Positions 1 to 6,730 of a stretch of 14,805 nucleotides of DNA are shown piece by piece. The translations under genes and the position numbers were made by a program. Within the stretch, counting starts at the first letter, position 1. Every line of letters begins with the position of its first letter. This stretch comes from CAYMRB01 sp964392615 (GTDB lineage: Bacteria > Planctomycetota > UBA8108): the NCBI GenBank assembly GCA_964392615.1, contig CAYMRB010000251.1, positions 1 to 14,805 on the forward strand. Direction: 5' to 3'. The notes beneath the pieces were generated by a model, which was not told where the DNA came from, ran no database searches, and worked only from the letters and a program-made list of their open reading frames with translations.

Positions 1-720
1 GAGTCCGTCGATGCGAAACACGCCGTCGGCTGCGCTGTGCGTCGACGCGTCCGGATCGTCTATCGCTCGCGCCAGCACGCGGGCGAGCGCGAACGGGTCG
101 GCGTGGACCGAGACCGGTCGGCACGCGGCGATCTCGACTCCGGCAGCCGGCGCATCGTCGGGAAAGCGGAGCGTGCCGTGCAAGGACGCGGCCGAGTCGA
201 GCTCGACGATGATCTCGGTGTCGGAAGTGCTCGGCGAGACTCCCGCAACGGTCGCGGTCGCGTAGCCGTCGGCGCGCACGACGACGTCGCGCAGGCCGGA
301 AGCGAGTTCGCCGACGTGGAACGTACCTGCGGCGTCGGTCAGCGACTCGGGCACCGTTCGAGGGACGGCCGTTGTCGACAGCGCGTCGCGGGCCGGGCGG
401 ACGACGACGCGCGCCTCGGAGACACCGCGGCCGTCTGCATCGACGACGCGGCCCGCGATCGCGAGGAGCGTCGGCGGCGGCGGTGCCGACGGCGTCGAGG
501 GGGCCTCCGTGCCGGCGCCGTCTCGGCGCGGTGACGTGACCGTTTCGGGTGGCGGGGCCGGGCTGTCCGTCGCGTCGCCGCGTGATCGGTCGGTCGCCCC
601 CTTCGACGCGCTGCGATTACCATCGTCGCGCCGCCCACCGAGGACGGCGAGGAGAACCGCCAGGGCGACGACAGCGAGTGCGCCGGTCAGAGCGAGTACC
701 GATCGTGTCCTGGTCGTCAT
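1..720 (-). CDS. Membrane-anchored or secreted protein with carboxypeptidase-regulatory-like domains (C-terminus off the window)
   Basis: The reading frame is open from an ATG at 720-718 to the left edge, giving 240 codons with no stop, so the gene is partial at its 3' end. Residues 8-28 form a hydrophobic Leu/Val/Ala segment after a basic N-terminus (MTTRTR), either a signal anchor or an uncleaved signal. Residues 30-83 are a Ser/Thr/Pro-rich linker. Residues 85-175 resemble a carboxypeptidase-regulatory-like beta-sandwich: a GRVVDADGRGVSEARVVV strand pattern, then TDAAGTFHVGEL and VRADGYATATV. A second copy seems to begin near residue 180 (LHGTLRFPDDAPAAGVEI) and continues to the edge (GVFRIDGL). 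Such domains are usually structural or adhesive parts of large exported proteins, so no catalytic role can be assigned. The ribosome site is weak (GGTGGA, about 9 bases upstream). It is divergent from the GH95 gene. Confidence 0.75.
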   Translation of the reverse strand, partial: MTTRTRSVLALTGALAVVALAVLLAVLGGRRDDGNRSASKGATDRSRGDATDSPAPPPETVTSPRRDGAGTEAPSTPSAPPPPTLLAIAGRVVDADGRGVSEARVVVRPARDALSTTAVPRTVPESLTDAAGTFHVGELASGLRDVVVRADGYATATVAGVSPSTSDTEIIVELDSAASLHGTLRFPDDAPAAGVEIAACRPVSVHADPFALARVLARAIDDPDASTHSAADGVFRIDGL

Positions 721-843
721 CGCGTCGTGTCCACCGCGCGGATACCGGATCGGACGCCGGCGCTATCGTACCGCCGAGCCGCCGGAGGTGCACGCGCCGC
801 GGCCTCGAGGGCCGGTCCGTCAGCCGACTTCTGTCATGGCGCG

Positions 844-873
844 TCGACTCGCGATGCGTTTTCGTGGGAGAAT
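844..873 (+). promoter_or_regulatory. Weak sigma-70-like promoter candidate for the GH95 gene
   Basis: TCGACT (844-849) and GAGAAT (868-873) are 18 bases apart, each matching 4 of 6 consensus positions, and lie 38 bases before the chosen start at 912. The match is weak for GC-rich DNA. On the opposite strand the only comparable element for the leftward gene is TACGAT (complement of 765-770), which has no good -35 partner. Confidence 0.2.
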
Positions 874-911
874 CTACATCGCGAGCAGAGTGGAGTCGCC
901 AAGGAGAAGAC

Positions 912-3887
912 ATGCCCTCATTCGGAGCGTTGCAGATGAGCCGGACAGGACGGTTGCTGATGGTCGGAATCGCCGCGTGGTGTGTCGCCCTCTTGCCGAC
1001 TCTCGGCGCGACTCCTGCATCTCCCGATGCGGATTGGGCCGCGATCCGCGTGCCCGGAATGTGGGAGTCGCAGTTGCCGTCGAAGGTCGGCAACTACGAC
1101 GGTATGGCCTGGTATCGCTGCTTCGTCGAGGTGCCCGAGGCCTGGCGCGGCTTGCCGCTCGAGCTCGAGCTCGCCTCGATCGACGACGCCGACGAGACCT
1201 TCGTCAACGCGACGAAGGTCGGCGCCGGAGGCCAGCTGCCGCCGAGCTACAAGGGCGCGTCAGGAAAGCGACGCCTCTATCGCGTGGATCCGAAGCTCGT
1301 GCGCGCGGGCGGATACAATCTGATCGCCGTGCGCGTGTACGATCAGGGGGGCTCGGGTGGATTCGGGGGCGGCAACGTCTCGCTGCGTTGTCAGAGGGGC
1401 GAGCTGGACCTCTCGGGGACGTGGCAGTTCCGCACCGGCGACGATCTCGCCTGGGCGCAGTGGCCGGTCGATCCCGACAGCCAAGCCGCCGAGAAGCTGC
1501 TGGCGAACGTGCGCAGCGCGGGCGTCGTCCGTCGAGTCGAGGTCACGGGCCGCAAGAGTCCGCCGCCCGGCGACCTCGTTCTGTGGTATCGACGACCGGC
1601 ACGGAAGTGGGTCGAGGCGCTGCCGGTCGGCAACGGCTCGCTCGGAGCCATGGTCTTCGGCGGCGTGCGACGGGAGCGGATCCAGCTGAACCTCGACACG
1701 CTCTGGGCCGGCGGGCCGCGTGACAATCAGAACCCGAAGGCGCTCGCCGCGCTGCCGAAGGTGCGCCAGCTGCTCTTCGAGGGAAAGAACCAGGAGGCGA
1801 CACGGCTGGCCGGGCAGACGATGATGGGCGTTCCGCCGCGCGTCAAGTCGTACCAGACCCTCGGAGACCTGACGATCGAGCCGCTCGAGCCGGTCGCGAT
1901 GGCGGAGGAGTACCAGCGGTGGCTCGACCTCCGCGACGGCACCGCGCGAACCCGCTTCCGAGCCGAGGGCGTGACTTACGAGCGAACGGTCTACTCGTGC
2001 CCGCAGCGTCAGCTTCTCTTCGTGTCGCTGTCCGCGAGAGACGCGCGCGGCGCACCGGCGAAGAAGATTTCGTTCCGCGCGACTCTCTCCCGGCCGGAGG
2101 CCGAGGTGCGCGTCGTCGCGCCGGATGCGCTGGTCCTGAGCGGAGCGTGCGATGGCGGGAAGGGCATGAAGTTCGCGGCGCGTCTGCGAGCGACCGGAAC
2201 GGGCGAGATCTCGGCAGCGGAGCGCTCGATCGTGGTTCGAGACGTCGCCGACGTGACGCTCGCGCTCGCGGCCGCGACGTCGTACCGCCACGAGGATCCC
2301 CGGCAAGTGGCTGCGGATCGCGTCGGGGGAGAGATCGACACGCGTCCCGTCCCGGCCGCCGTCCACCGCCGTCTCATCGATCGCACGCAGCTCAGTCTCG
2401 CGGGACCCGATGCCGCGGCGGACGATGCTCTGGCGCGACTTCCCACCGACGAGCGTCTCGCGCGCGTTCGGGCCGGTGCCGATGACGCGCGGCTCGCGGC
2501 GCTCTACTTCCAGTTCGGCCGCTATCTGATGCTCGGCAGCTCGCGACCGGGTTGCTTGCCGGCGAACCTGCAGGGCATCTGGAGCGAGCACATGAACGCG
2601 CCGTGGAACGCGGACTTCCACACCAACATCAACGTGCAGATGAACTACTGGCCGGTCGAGGTCTGCAACCTCGCGGAGTGCCACGAGCCTCTGTTCGACC
2701 TGATGGACGGACTCGTCGAGCCCGGCGGCAAGACCGCGCGGATGCACTACGGCGCGAGAGGCTGGGTCGTCCATCACCTGACCGATCCGTTCGGCTTCAC
2801 CGTCCCCGCCGACGGCGTCTGGGGCGTCTGGCCGATGGGCGGCGCGTGGCTCGCGCAGCACCCGTACGAGCACTATCTGTTCGGTCGCGACGTCGAGTTC
2901 CTGCGCCGGCGGGCCTACCCGCTGATGAAGGGTTCGGCGCGGTTCATCCTCGATTTCCTGGTCGAGGCGCCCGAGGGCACGCCGGTGGCCGGCAAGTTGG
3001 TGACGAATCCGTCGCACTCGCCGGAGAACTCGTTCCGCAAGGCCGACGGCACGCGGTCGATGTTCACCTACGCCGCGACGATGGACATCCAGATCATCCA
3101 CGACCTGTTCACCAACTGCATCGAGGCGATCGACGCGATCTCGAAGGTGACGCCCGGCGAGTTCGACACGGCATTCCGCGCCGAGCTCGCATCGGCGCTG
3201 GAGCGATTGCCGCCGATGCAGGTCAGCCCGCGCACCGGCGCGCTGCAGGAGTGGGTCGAGGACTACGACGAGCCCGCCCCTCGGCATCGCCACGTGTCGC
3301 ACATGTACGGACTGTACCCCGGGCGATTGATCACGCCGCGCGGCACGCCGGAGCTCGCCCGCGCGATTCGCAAGACGCTCGAGCGTCGCGGCGATGCCGC
3401 GACCGGTTGGAGCCGCGCCTGGAAGACGGCCGCCTGGGCGCGCCTCGAAGATGGCGATCACGCGTACAAGATCTTCAAGGGCCTCCTGGCGCAGGGCACG
3501 TACCCGAATCTGTTCGACGCGCACCCGCCGTTCCAGATCGACGGCAACTTCGGAGCCACGGCGGCGATCGCCGAGATGCTGCTGCAGAGTCACGCCGGTG
3601 AGATCGCGCTGTTGCCGGCACTGCCCGGTGTCTGGCCTGGCGGCAAGGTCGCGGGACTGCGTGCGCGCGGCGGCGTCGAGGTCGACATCGAATGGCAGGG
3701 CGGCAAGGCGACGAAGGTCGTTCTCAGAGCGAGCGTCGCCGGTCGTCACGCGATCCGGCCGCCGGCGGGGCAGCGGGTCACGGCGATCGTCGACGCGGCC
3801 GGGCAGCCGGTCGCACGGCCGAGCGCGGCGGGCGGCGCGATGCTGACCATGAAGCCCGGCGTGACCTATCGCTTGCGGCTGGAGTAA
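912..3887 (+). CDS. Secreted GH95 family alpha-L-fucosidase-type glycoside hydrolase with N-terminal beta-sandwich
   Basis: Predicted 991 aa. A signal peptide spans roughly residues 1-36 (RTGRLLMVGIAAWCVALLP, then TLGATPAS). Residues 41-215 resemble the sugar-binding beta-sandwich of GH2/sialate-esterase-type proteins (IRVPGMWESQ, YDGMAWYR, IDDADETFVNA). GH95 begins near 222 with the family hallmark EALPVGNGSLGAMVFGG, then QLNLDTLWAGGP. Residues expected to be catalytic by comparison with Bifidobacterium AfcA are present: N572 and N574 in HTNINVQMNYW, E705 in SHSPEN (general acid), and D877 in FQIDGNFGA. GH95 enzymes invert alpha-1,2-linked L-fucose, and some act on alpha-L-galactose, so exact substrate is open. 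ATG 912 has AAGGAG 5 bases upstream; ATG 936 (GGAG at 924-927) would give a more typical signal peptide and cannot be excluded. The ORF extends upstream to 549, but that part looks non-coding. No sugar transporter or other glycosidase lies beside it. Confidence 0.93.
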   Translation: MPSFGALQMSRTGRLLMVGIAAWCVALLPTLGATPASPDADWAAIRVPGMWESQLPSKVGNYDGMAWYRCFVEVPEAWRGLPLELELASIDDADETFVNATKVGAGGQLPPSYKGASGKRRLYRVDPKLVRAGGYNLIAVRVYDQGGSGGFGGGNVSLRCQRGELDLSGTWQFRTGDDLAWAQWPVDPDSQAAEKLLANVRSAGVVRRVEVTGRKSPPPGDLVLWYRRPARKWVEALPVGNGSLGAMVFGGVRRERIQLNLDTLWAGGPRDNQNPKALAALPKVRQLLFEGKNQEATRLAGQTMMGVPPRVKSYQTLGDLTIEPLEPVAMAEEYQRWLDLRDGTARTRFRAEGVTYERTVYSCPQRQLLFVSLSARDARGAPAKKISFRATLSRPEAEVRVVAPDALVLSGACDGGKGMKFAARLRATGTGEISAAERSIVVRDVADVTLALAAATSYRHEDPRQVAADRVGGEIDTRPVPAAVHRRLIDRTQLSLAGPDAAADDALARLPTDERLARVRAGADDARLAALYFQFGRYLMLGSSRPGCLPANLQGIWSEHMNAPWNADFHTNINVQMNYWPVEVCNLAECHEPLFDLMDGLVEPGGKTARMHYGARGWVVHHLTDPFGFTVPADGVWGVWPMGGAWLAQHPYEHYLFGRDVEFLRRRAYPLMKGSARFILDFLVEAPEGTPVAGKLVTNPSHSPENSFRKADGTRSMFTYAATMDIQIIHDLFTNCIEAIDAISKVTPGEFDTAFRAELASALERLPPMQVSPRTGALQEWVEDYDEPAPRHRHVSHMYGLYPGRLITPRGTPELARAIRKTLERRGDAATGWSRAWKTAAWARLEDGDHAYKIFKGLLAQGTYPNLFDAHPPFQIDGNFGATAAIAEMLLQSHAGEIALLPALPGVWPGGKVAGLRARGGVEVDIEWQGGKATKVVLRASVAGRHAIRPPAGQRVTAIVDAAGQPVARPSAAGGAMLTMKPGVTYRLRLE

Positions 3888-3904
3888 GCTCTCGCTGCCT
3901 CCGA

Positions 3905-3933
3905 TTGCGTGCGGCGGATCCAACGTCTATAAG
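3905..3933 (+). promoter_or_regulatory. Candidate sigma-70-type promoter for bpt
   Basis: TTGCGT (3905-3910, 3 of 6) and TATAAG (3928-3933, 5 of 6) are separated by 17 bases in the 110-base gap between the GH95 gene and bpt, 64 bases before the bpt start. The -10 element lies inside the loop of an 8-base inverted repeat, ATCCAACG (3918-3925) and CGTTGGAT (3950-3957). This suggests bpt has its own promoter rather than depending on readthrough. Confidence 0.4.
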
Positions 3934-3961
3934 GACCCGGTGACTTTCTCGTTGGATTCGT

Positions 3962-3979
3962 CGCGTCGAGATCGACGCG
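3962..3979. repeat. Short perfect inverted repeat in the bpt leader
   Basis: CGCGTCGA, then GA, then TCGACGCG: 8-base arms with a 2-base centre. It ends 6 bases before the GGGAG ribosome site (3986-3990) of bpt. The shape and position fit an operator or an RNA hairpin near the ribosome site, but TCGA/CGCG words are common in this DNA, so chance is possible. Confidence 0.35.
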
Positions 3980-3997
3980 GAGGCCGGGAGATCCGAA

Positions 3998-4735
3998 TTG
4001 CGAGAGCTGGCGCGGTTCACCACCGATCCGGAGACCTGTCCGTATCTCGGCGATCGAGACGCGCGCATGGAGTACCTGCTCGTCGACGAGCTGACGGCGG
4101 CGGAGTACGCCGAGCGGCTCGCGGCGGGTTGGCGGCGCTTCGGGCACGCGATCTTCCGGCCGCGCTGCGGTTCCTGTCGCGAGTGCGTGCCGATTCGCGT
4201 GTCGGTGGACCGGTTCCGGCCATCGAAGGGGCAGCGTCGCGTGCTGCGGCGCAACGAGGACGTGCGCGTCGAGATCGGCGAGCCGATGATCGATGCGGAG
4301 CGCCTCGACCTGTACCGACGTCACCACGCCGAGCGCGAGGTGAGCCGCGGCTGGAAGCCGTCCGGGTTGGATGTCGAGGAGTACTTCGAGACGTTCGTGT
4401 TCAACAGCGTGCCGACACTCGAGTTCCGCTACCGCGTCGACGGCGCGTTGGCGGCCGTCGCGTACGTAGGCGAGGCGGCGGACGCGTTCAACTCGATTTA
4501 CGGGTTCTACGACCCGGAGTACGGCCGGCGCGGGCTCGGCAACTTTGACGTTCTGACCGAGATCGGCGTCGCCCGGAGCCTCGGGAAGAAGTGGGTCTAT
4601 CTGGGCTTCTTCGTCGCCGGCTGTCCGTCGATGGCCTACAAGGTCGACTTCCGGCCGTACGAGCTCCTGGTGGACGGCGATTGGCGCGCGGAAGGGCGGG
4701 AGCCGTCCGACTCCGGAGCCGACACGAGCGGCTGA
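3998..4735 (+). CDS. bpt: Aspartate/glutamate leucyltransferase (bacterial N-degron transferase, Bpt/ATE family)
   Basis: Predicted 245 aa, the usual Bpt length. The enzyme transfers leucine from Leu-tRNA to proteins with N-terminal Asp or Glu, marking them for ClpS/ClpAP in the cytoplasm. Family features: an N-terminal region with CPYLGDRDARMEYL (C14) and a Cys cluster CGSCRECVPIRV (C57, C60, C63), typical of the ATE N-domain. The C-terminal GNAT-like ATE domain shows FNSIYGFYDPEYGRRGLGNF and KWVYLGFFVAGCPSMAYKVDFRPYELL. No signal peptide. The start is TTG at 3998, supported by GGGAG at 3986-3990 and by the MRELARF-type N-terminus expected for the family. It is tail to tail with plsC, 12 bases apart, with no obvious terminator between. 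The assignment to Bpt rather than arginyl-specific ATE rests on length and motif style. Confidence 0.93.
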   Translation: MRELARFTTDPETCPYLGDRDARMEYLLVDELTAAEYAERLAAGWRRFGHAIFRPRCGSCRECVPIRVSVDRFRPSKGQRRVLRRNEDVRVEIGEPMIDAERLDLYRRHHAEREVSRGWKPSGLDVEEYFETFVFNSVPTLEFRYRVDGALAAVAYVGEAADAFNSIYGFYDPEYGRRGLGNFDVLTEIGVARSLGKKWVYLGFFVAGCPSMAYKVDFRPYELLVDGDWRAEGREPSDSGADTSG

Positions 4736-4747
4736 GGGGGGCGTGCG

Positions 4748-5464
4748 TCAGCTCGCGGCCTCCGCATCGAGGCGCTCGCACGCGCTCTCGATCGTCTCCT
4801 CGAGCTGCTTCTGGAACTCGCGCCGATCGAGCCCTGGTGGGATCGGCGGCAGGAACTCGAGCACGATCGTTCCGGGCCGCTTCTGGAAAGACTTGCGTCC
4901 CCAGCAGAATCCGGAGTTCAGCGCGACCGGTTGAATGGTCACGTCGAGGCGGCTGTAGAGCGCCGCGACGCCGGGGTGGTACCGACCCCGAACGCCAGGC
5001 GCACTACGCGTACCTTCGGGGAAGATGATCACCTGACGGCTCTTCTCGAGCGCATCGTCGGATTGCTTGACCAGATCCTTGATCGCCGACGCTCCGGCGG
5101 CCCGGTGGATTCCGATGTGGCCCATGTGGCGCAGGCAGCGGCCGAAGAGGGGGATCTTCAGCAGCTCGGACTTGAGCACGTAGACCGGGTAATCCAGGAG
5201 CGGCAGGAACATGAACGTTTCCCACGCCGACTGGTGCTTGCTCGCGACGACGATCGGGCCCGAGGGCACGAGTTCGCGGCCGCGAATCTCGGTCTTCACG
5301 CCACAGATCCAGCGCAGCATGAAGTTCGACGCGCGCGCCCAATTGCGCCCGATGGCGCGAGCAGCCCGCGGCGGGAACGGCAGCGTCAGAACCGTCACGA
5401 CGTTCAGGACGAATGTCAGGCCGTAGAACGCGACGTTGAAGATCAGGGATCGGAGGACGAGCAT
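4748..5464 (-). CDS. plsC: 1-acyl-sn-glycerol-3-phosphate acyltransferase (PlsC family)
   Basis: Predicted 238 aa, normal for the family. It acylates lysophosphatidic acid to phosphatidic acid at the inner membrane, the second acylation of phospholipid synthesis. A hydrophobic N-terminal segment (residues 1-30, LIFNVAFYGLTFVLNVVTVL) would anchor it. Motif I is SKHQSAWETF: catalytic H77, with Glu82 where the textbook HX4D motif has Asp; a HQSxWE form is known in this branch, so it need not be inactive. Motif II is GHIGIHRA (115-122). Motif III is FPEGTRS (148-154). IQPVALNSG (177-185) is the usual motif IV region. ATG at 5464 has GGAG 6 bases upstream. It lies 98 bases downstream of the methyltransferase gene on the same strand and appears to have its own promoter. 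Related lyso-lipid acyltransferases cannot be ruled out as substrate variants. Confidence 0.92.
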   Translation of the reverse strand: MLVLRSLIFNVAFYGLTFVLNVVTVLTLPFPPRAARAIGRNWARASNFMLRWICGVKTEIRGRELVPSGPIVVASKHQSAWETFMFLPLLDYPVYVLKSELLKIPLFGRCLRHMGHIGIHRAAGASAIKDLVKQSDDALEKSRQVIIFPEGTRSAPGVRGRYHPGVAALYSRLDVTIQPVALNSGFCWGRKSFQKRPGTIVLEFLPPIPPGLDRREFQKQLEETIESACERLDAEAAS

Positions 5465-5491
5465 GGGGTCTCCGTGCCGGGGTGAGGCGGC

Positions 5492-5520
5492 AGACTACCG
5501 GACACGGCGACGGGGTTCAA
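5492..5520 (-). promoter_or_regulatory. Candidate sigma-70-type promoter for plsC
   Basis: On the minus strand TTGAAC (5520-5515, 4 of 6) and TAGTCT (5497-5492, 3 of 6) are separated by exactly 17 bases and lie 27 bases before the plsC ATG. This would give a short leader and separate plsC from the upstream methyltransferase gene. Confidence 0.38.
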
Positions 5521-5562
5521 GGCGCGCCACGCAGGGATCGCGCGCGCCTCGGGTTCCGCTCG

Positions 5563-6276
5563 CTATCTCTTCTTGATCGTCATCGACAGGCCCGCACCGT
5601 GCATGAGGAGGAAGCTCGTGTCGAGCTTCGGGTTCGTGGTGATCTCCTCGATGAACTTCGGGTCCGGATTCGGGTACACCATATTGTGCGCCATGATGAT
5701 GCCTCCCGGCCGGATGAGCGGCATCAGCTTCTGGAGGTAGTCGATATAGCCGGCCTTGTCGGCATCGAGGAAGAGCACGTCGATCGGCTCCTTCAGCTCC
5801 TTGACCTTCTCGTGAGCGTTGCCGTGGACCGTCGTGATCAGGTCATCGACCCCGGCCTGCTTGAAGTGCTTGTTTGCAACCGCGAGCCGTTCTTCGCTGA
5901 TGTCGTAGGTGATGAGCTTGCCGCCGGTGCCGCGAAGCGCCATCGCGAGCCACAGGCCCGAGTAGCCCGTCGACGTGCCGATCTCGACGACGACCTTGGC
6001 TCCTGCCGCCTCGGTGATCTGCCGCATCAGGCGCCCGTCGTCCGCCGACACGTTGCGGTACTGGAGCTTGCGGTCCGCCTTGATCGCGGTGAGGACGTCG
6101 TAGATCCTCTTCTCGGCGTCGTCCTTCGCGACGGGGGGCTTGCGAAGCTTGGCGTCCGGATCCTCGGCTCGCTGCGGGCGCCGCTGCGCGCTCGCCGGCG
6201 TCGTGGTTCGATCGATCGTGCTGATGAGAACGGCCGCGGCCACGATGCCCAGAACTGCTACGACTCGCACGCTCAT
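5563..6276 (-). CDS. Signal-peptide-bearing SAM-dependent O-methyltransferase (family 3, CCoAOMT/COMT-like)
   Basis: Predicted 237 aa. An N-terminal export signal is clear: MSVRVVAVLGIVAAAVLIST, then TPASAQ with a likely cleavage after ASA at 28-30. The rest matches the cation-dependent O-methyltransferase fold: KDDAEKRIYDVLTAI, SAM motif I VVEIGTSTGYSG (96-107), ITYDISEERLAVA (122-134), FLDADKAGYIDYLQKL (169-184) and PGGIIMAHNMVYPN (190-203). Metal ligands expected from plant CCoAOMT are D171, a second Asp, and N198; the second Asp is His197 here (AHN instead of ADN). The start is fixed by AGGAGGA just upstream of ATG 6276; the open frame extends to 6912 but has no such support. SAM is cytoplasmic, so an exported SAM enzyme is odd. 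It may be tethered, use another ligand, or the signal may be an anchor. The substrate is unknown. Confidence 0.85.
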   Translation of the reverse strand: MSVRVVAVLGIVAAAVLISTIDRTTTPASAQRRPQRAEDPDAKLRKPPVAKDDAEKRIYDVLTAIKADRKLQYRNVSADDGRLMRQITEAAGAKVVVEIGTSTGYSGLWLAMALRGTGGKLITYDISEERLAVANKHFKQAGVDDLITTVHGNAHEKVKELKEPIDVLFLDADKAGYIDYLQKLMPLIRPGGIIMAHNMVYPNPDPKFIEEITTNPKLDTSFLLMHGAGLSMTIKKR

Positions 6277-6337
6277 GTCTTCCTCCTGTTGGTGTGTCGA
6301 GGGTGGGAGGTCGATTCTCGCCGGAGACCGGGCGTGA

Positions 6338-6362
6338 GTGCGAGCGTCGGTTCGCACCTTTT
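6338..6362 (+). terminator. Small terminator-like hairpin, rightward
   Basis: GTGCGA (6338-6343) and TCGCAC (6352-6357) can pair with an 8-base loop, followed by CTTTTC. The stem is only 6 bp and there is no known rightward transcript to end here, so it may be chance or serve an antisense RNA running over the methyltransferase gene. Confidence 0.2.
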
Positions 6363-6525
6363 CTCGACCTGAGCGCCGGGACCCGACGACGATCGACCCG
6401 ACGCTTAGACACTGCTCCGCGAGCTTTCCCTTTCGCAAACGCGACGGTGAGCCTTCCGAGCGCGAAGACGGCCCTCCTGCGACGCCACTCGCCCCTCTCG
6501 CGGGCGGACGGCTCCGGCCTCGGCA

Positions 6526-6568
6526 GCTCGCTGGCGGATTGACGCTCAGTGTCAATCCGCCAGCGAGC
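6526..6568. repeat. Perfect 18-base-arm inverted repeat
   Basis: GCTCGCTGGCGGATTGAC (6526-6543), a 7-base centre GCTCAGT, then the exact reverse complement (6551-6568). The symmetry stops abruptly on both sides. No T-run follows on either strand, so it is not a standard intrinsic terminator. It lies about 160 bases before the repeat/dockerin gene. It could be an operator, a hairpin at the 5' end of the transcript, or a member of a palindromic repeat family scattered in the genome. Confidence 0.85.
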
Positions 6569-6578
6569 GCTCCAGCGT

Positions 6579-6639
6579 CTTCTTTACAGACCCCCTCTAC
6601 CTTCGTGCCTTTGCGCGGTCTTAAAGTGCTTCTTAACAG
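6579..6639. repeat. Near-perfect 11-base direct repeat, 50 bases apart
   Basis: CTTCTTTACAG (6579-6589) and CTTCTTAACAG (6629-6639) differ at one base and start exactly 50 bases apart, close to five helical turns. They lie in the less GC-rich stretch just before the repeat/dockerin gene, a place where paired binding sites would act. Only two copies are visible. Confidence 0.35.
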
Positions 6640-6730
6640 CGTCTTATGGCTTTCGGTGATGCGTGGCGGCGCGTTTGCTCTTCGCTTTAGCGGCCTGTCT
6701 GTTTCCGTGCCCCTGATAGGAGGGCATCTC

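Larger units (their letters stand above)
6277..6730. other. Divergent intergenic region (454 bases) with inverted and direct repeats
   Basis: This region separates the methyltransferase gene (leftward) from the repeat/dockerin gene (rightward), so it must hold both 5' control regions. Both strands stay open across it in some frames, but no protein there looks real. From about 6570 to 6720 the base composition is visibly less GC-rich, as expected of a promoter and leader for the rightward gene. No convincing -35/-10 pair was found. It holds a hairpin with a T-rich tail (6338-6362), a perfect 18-base inverted repeat (6526-6568) and a spaced direct repeat (6579-6639), each listed separately. AGGAGGG at 6718-6724 is the ribosome site of the rightward gene. 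Confidence 0.7.

Noticed and set aside
549..911. Upstream extension of the GH95 reading frame
   Set aside because: The first 121 codons are Arg/Ser/Pro-rich and overlap the minus-strand gene at 1-720. AAGGAG before ATG 912 and a signal peptide just after it set the real start.
1260..3923. Long antisense open frame (887 codons) opposite the GH95 gene
   Set aside because: It is Arg/Asp/Leu-rich with no recognisable domain. The opposite strand has clear GH95 motifs. Such frames arise from the codon bias of GC-rich genes.
6526..6568. Terminal inverted repeats of an insertion sequence
   Set aside because: The arms are only 7 bases apart and enclose no gene; no flanking target duplication was seen.
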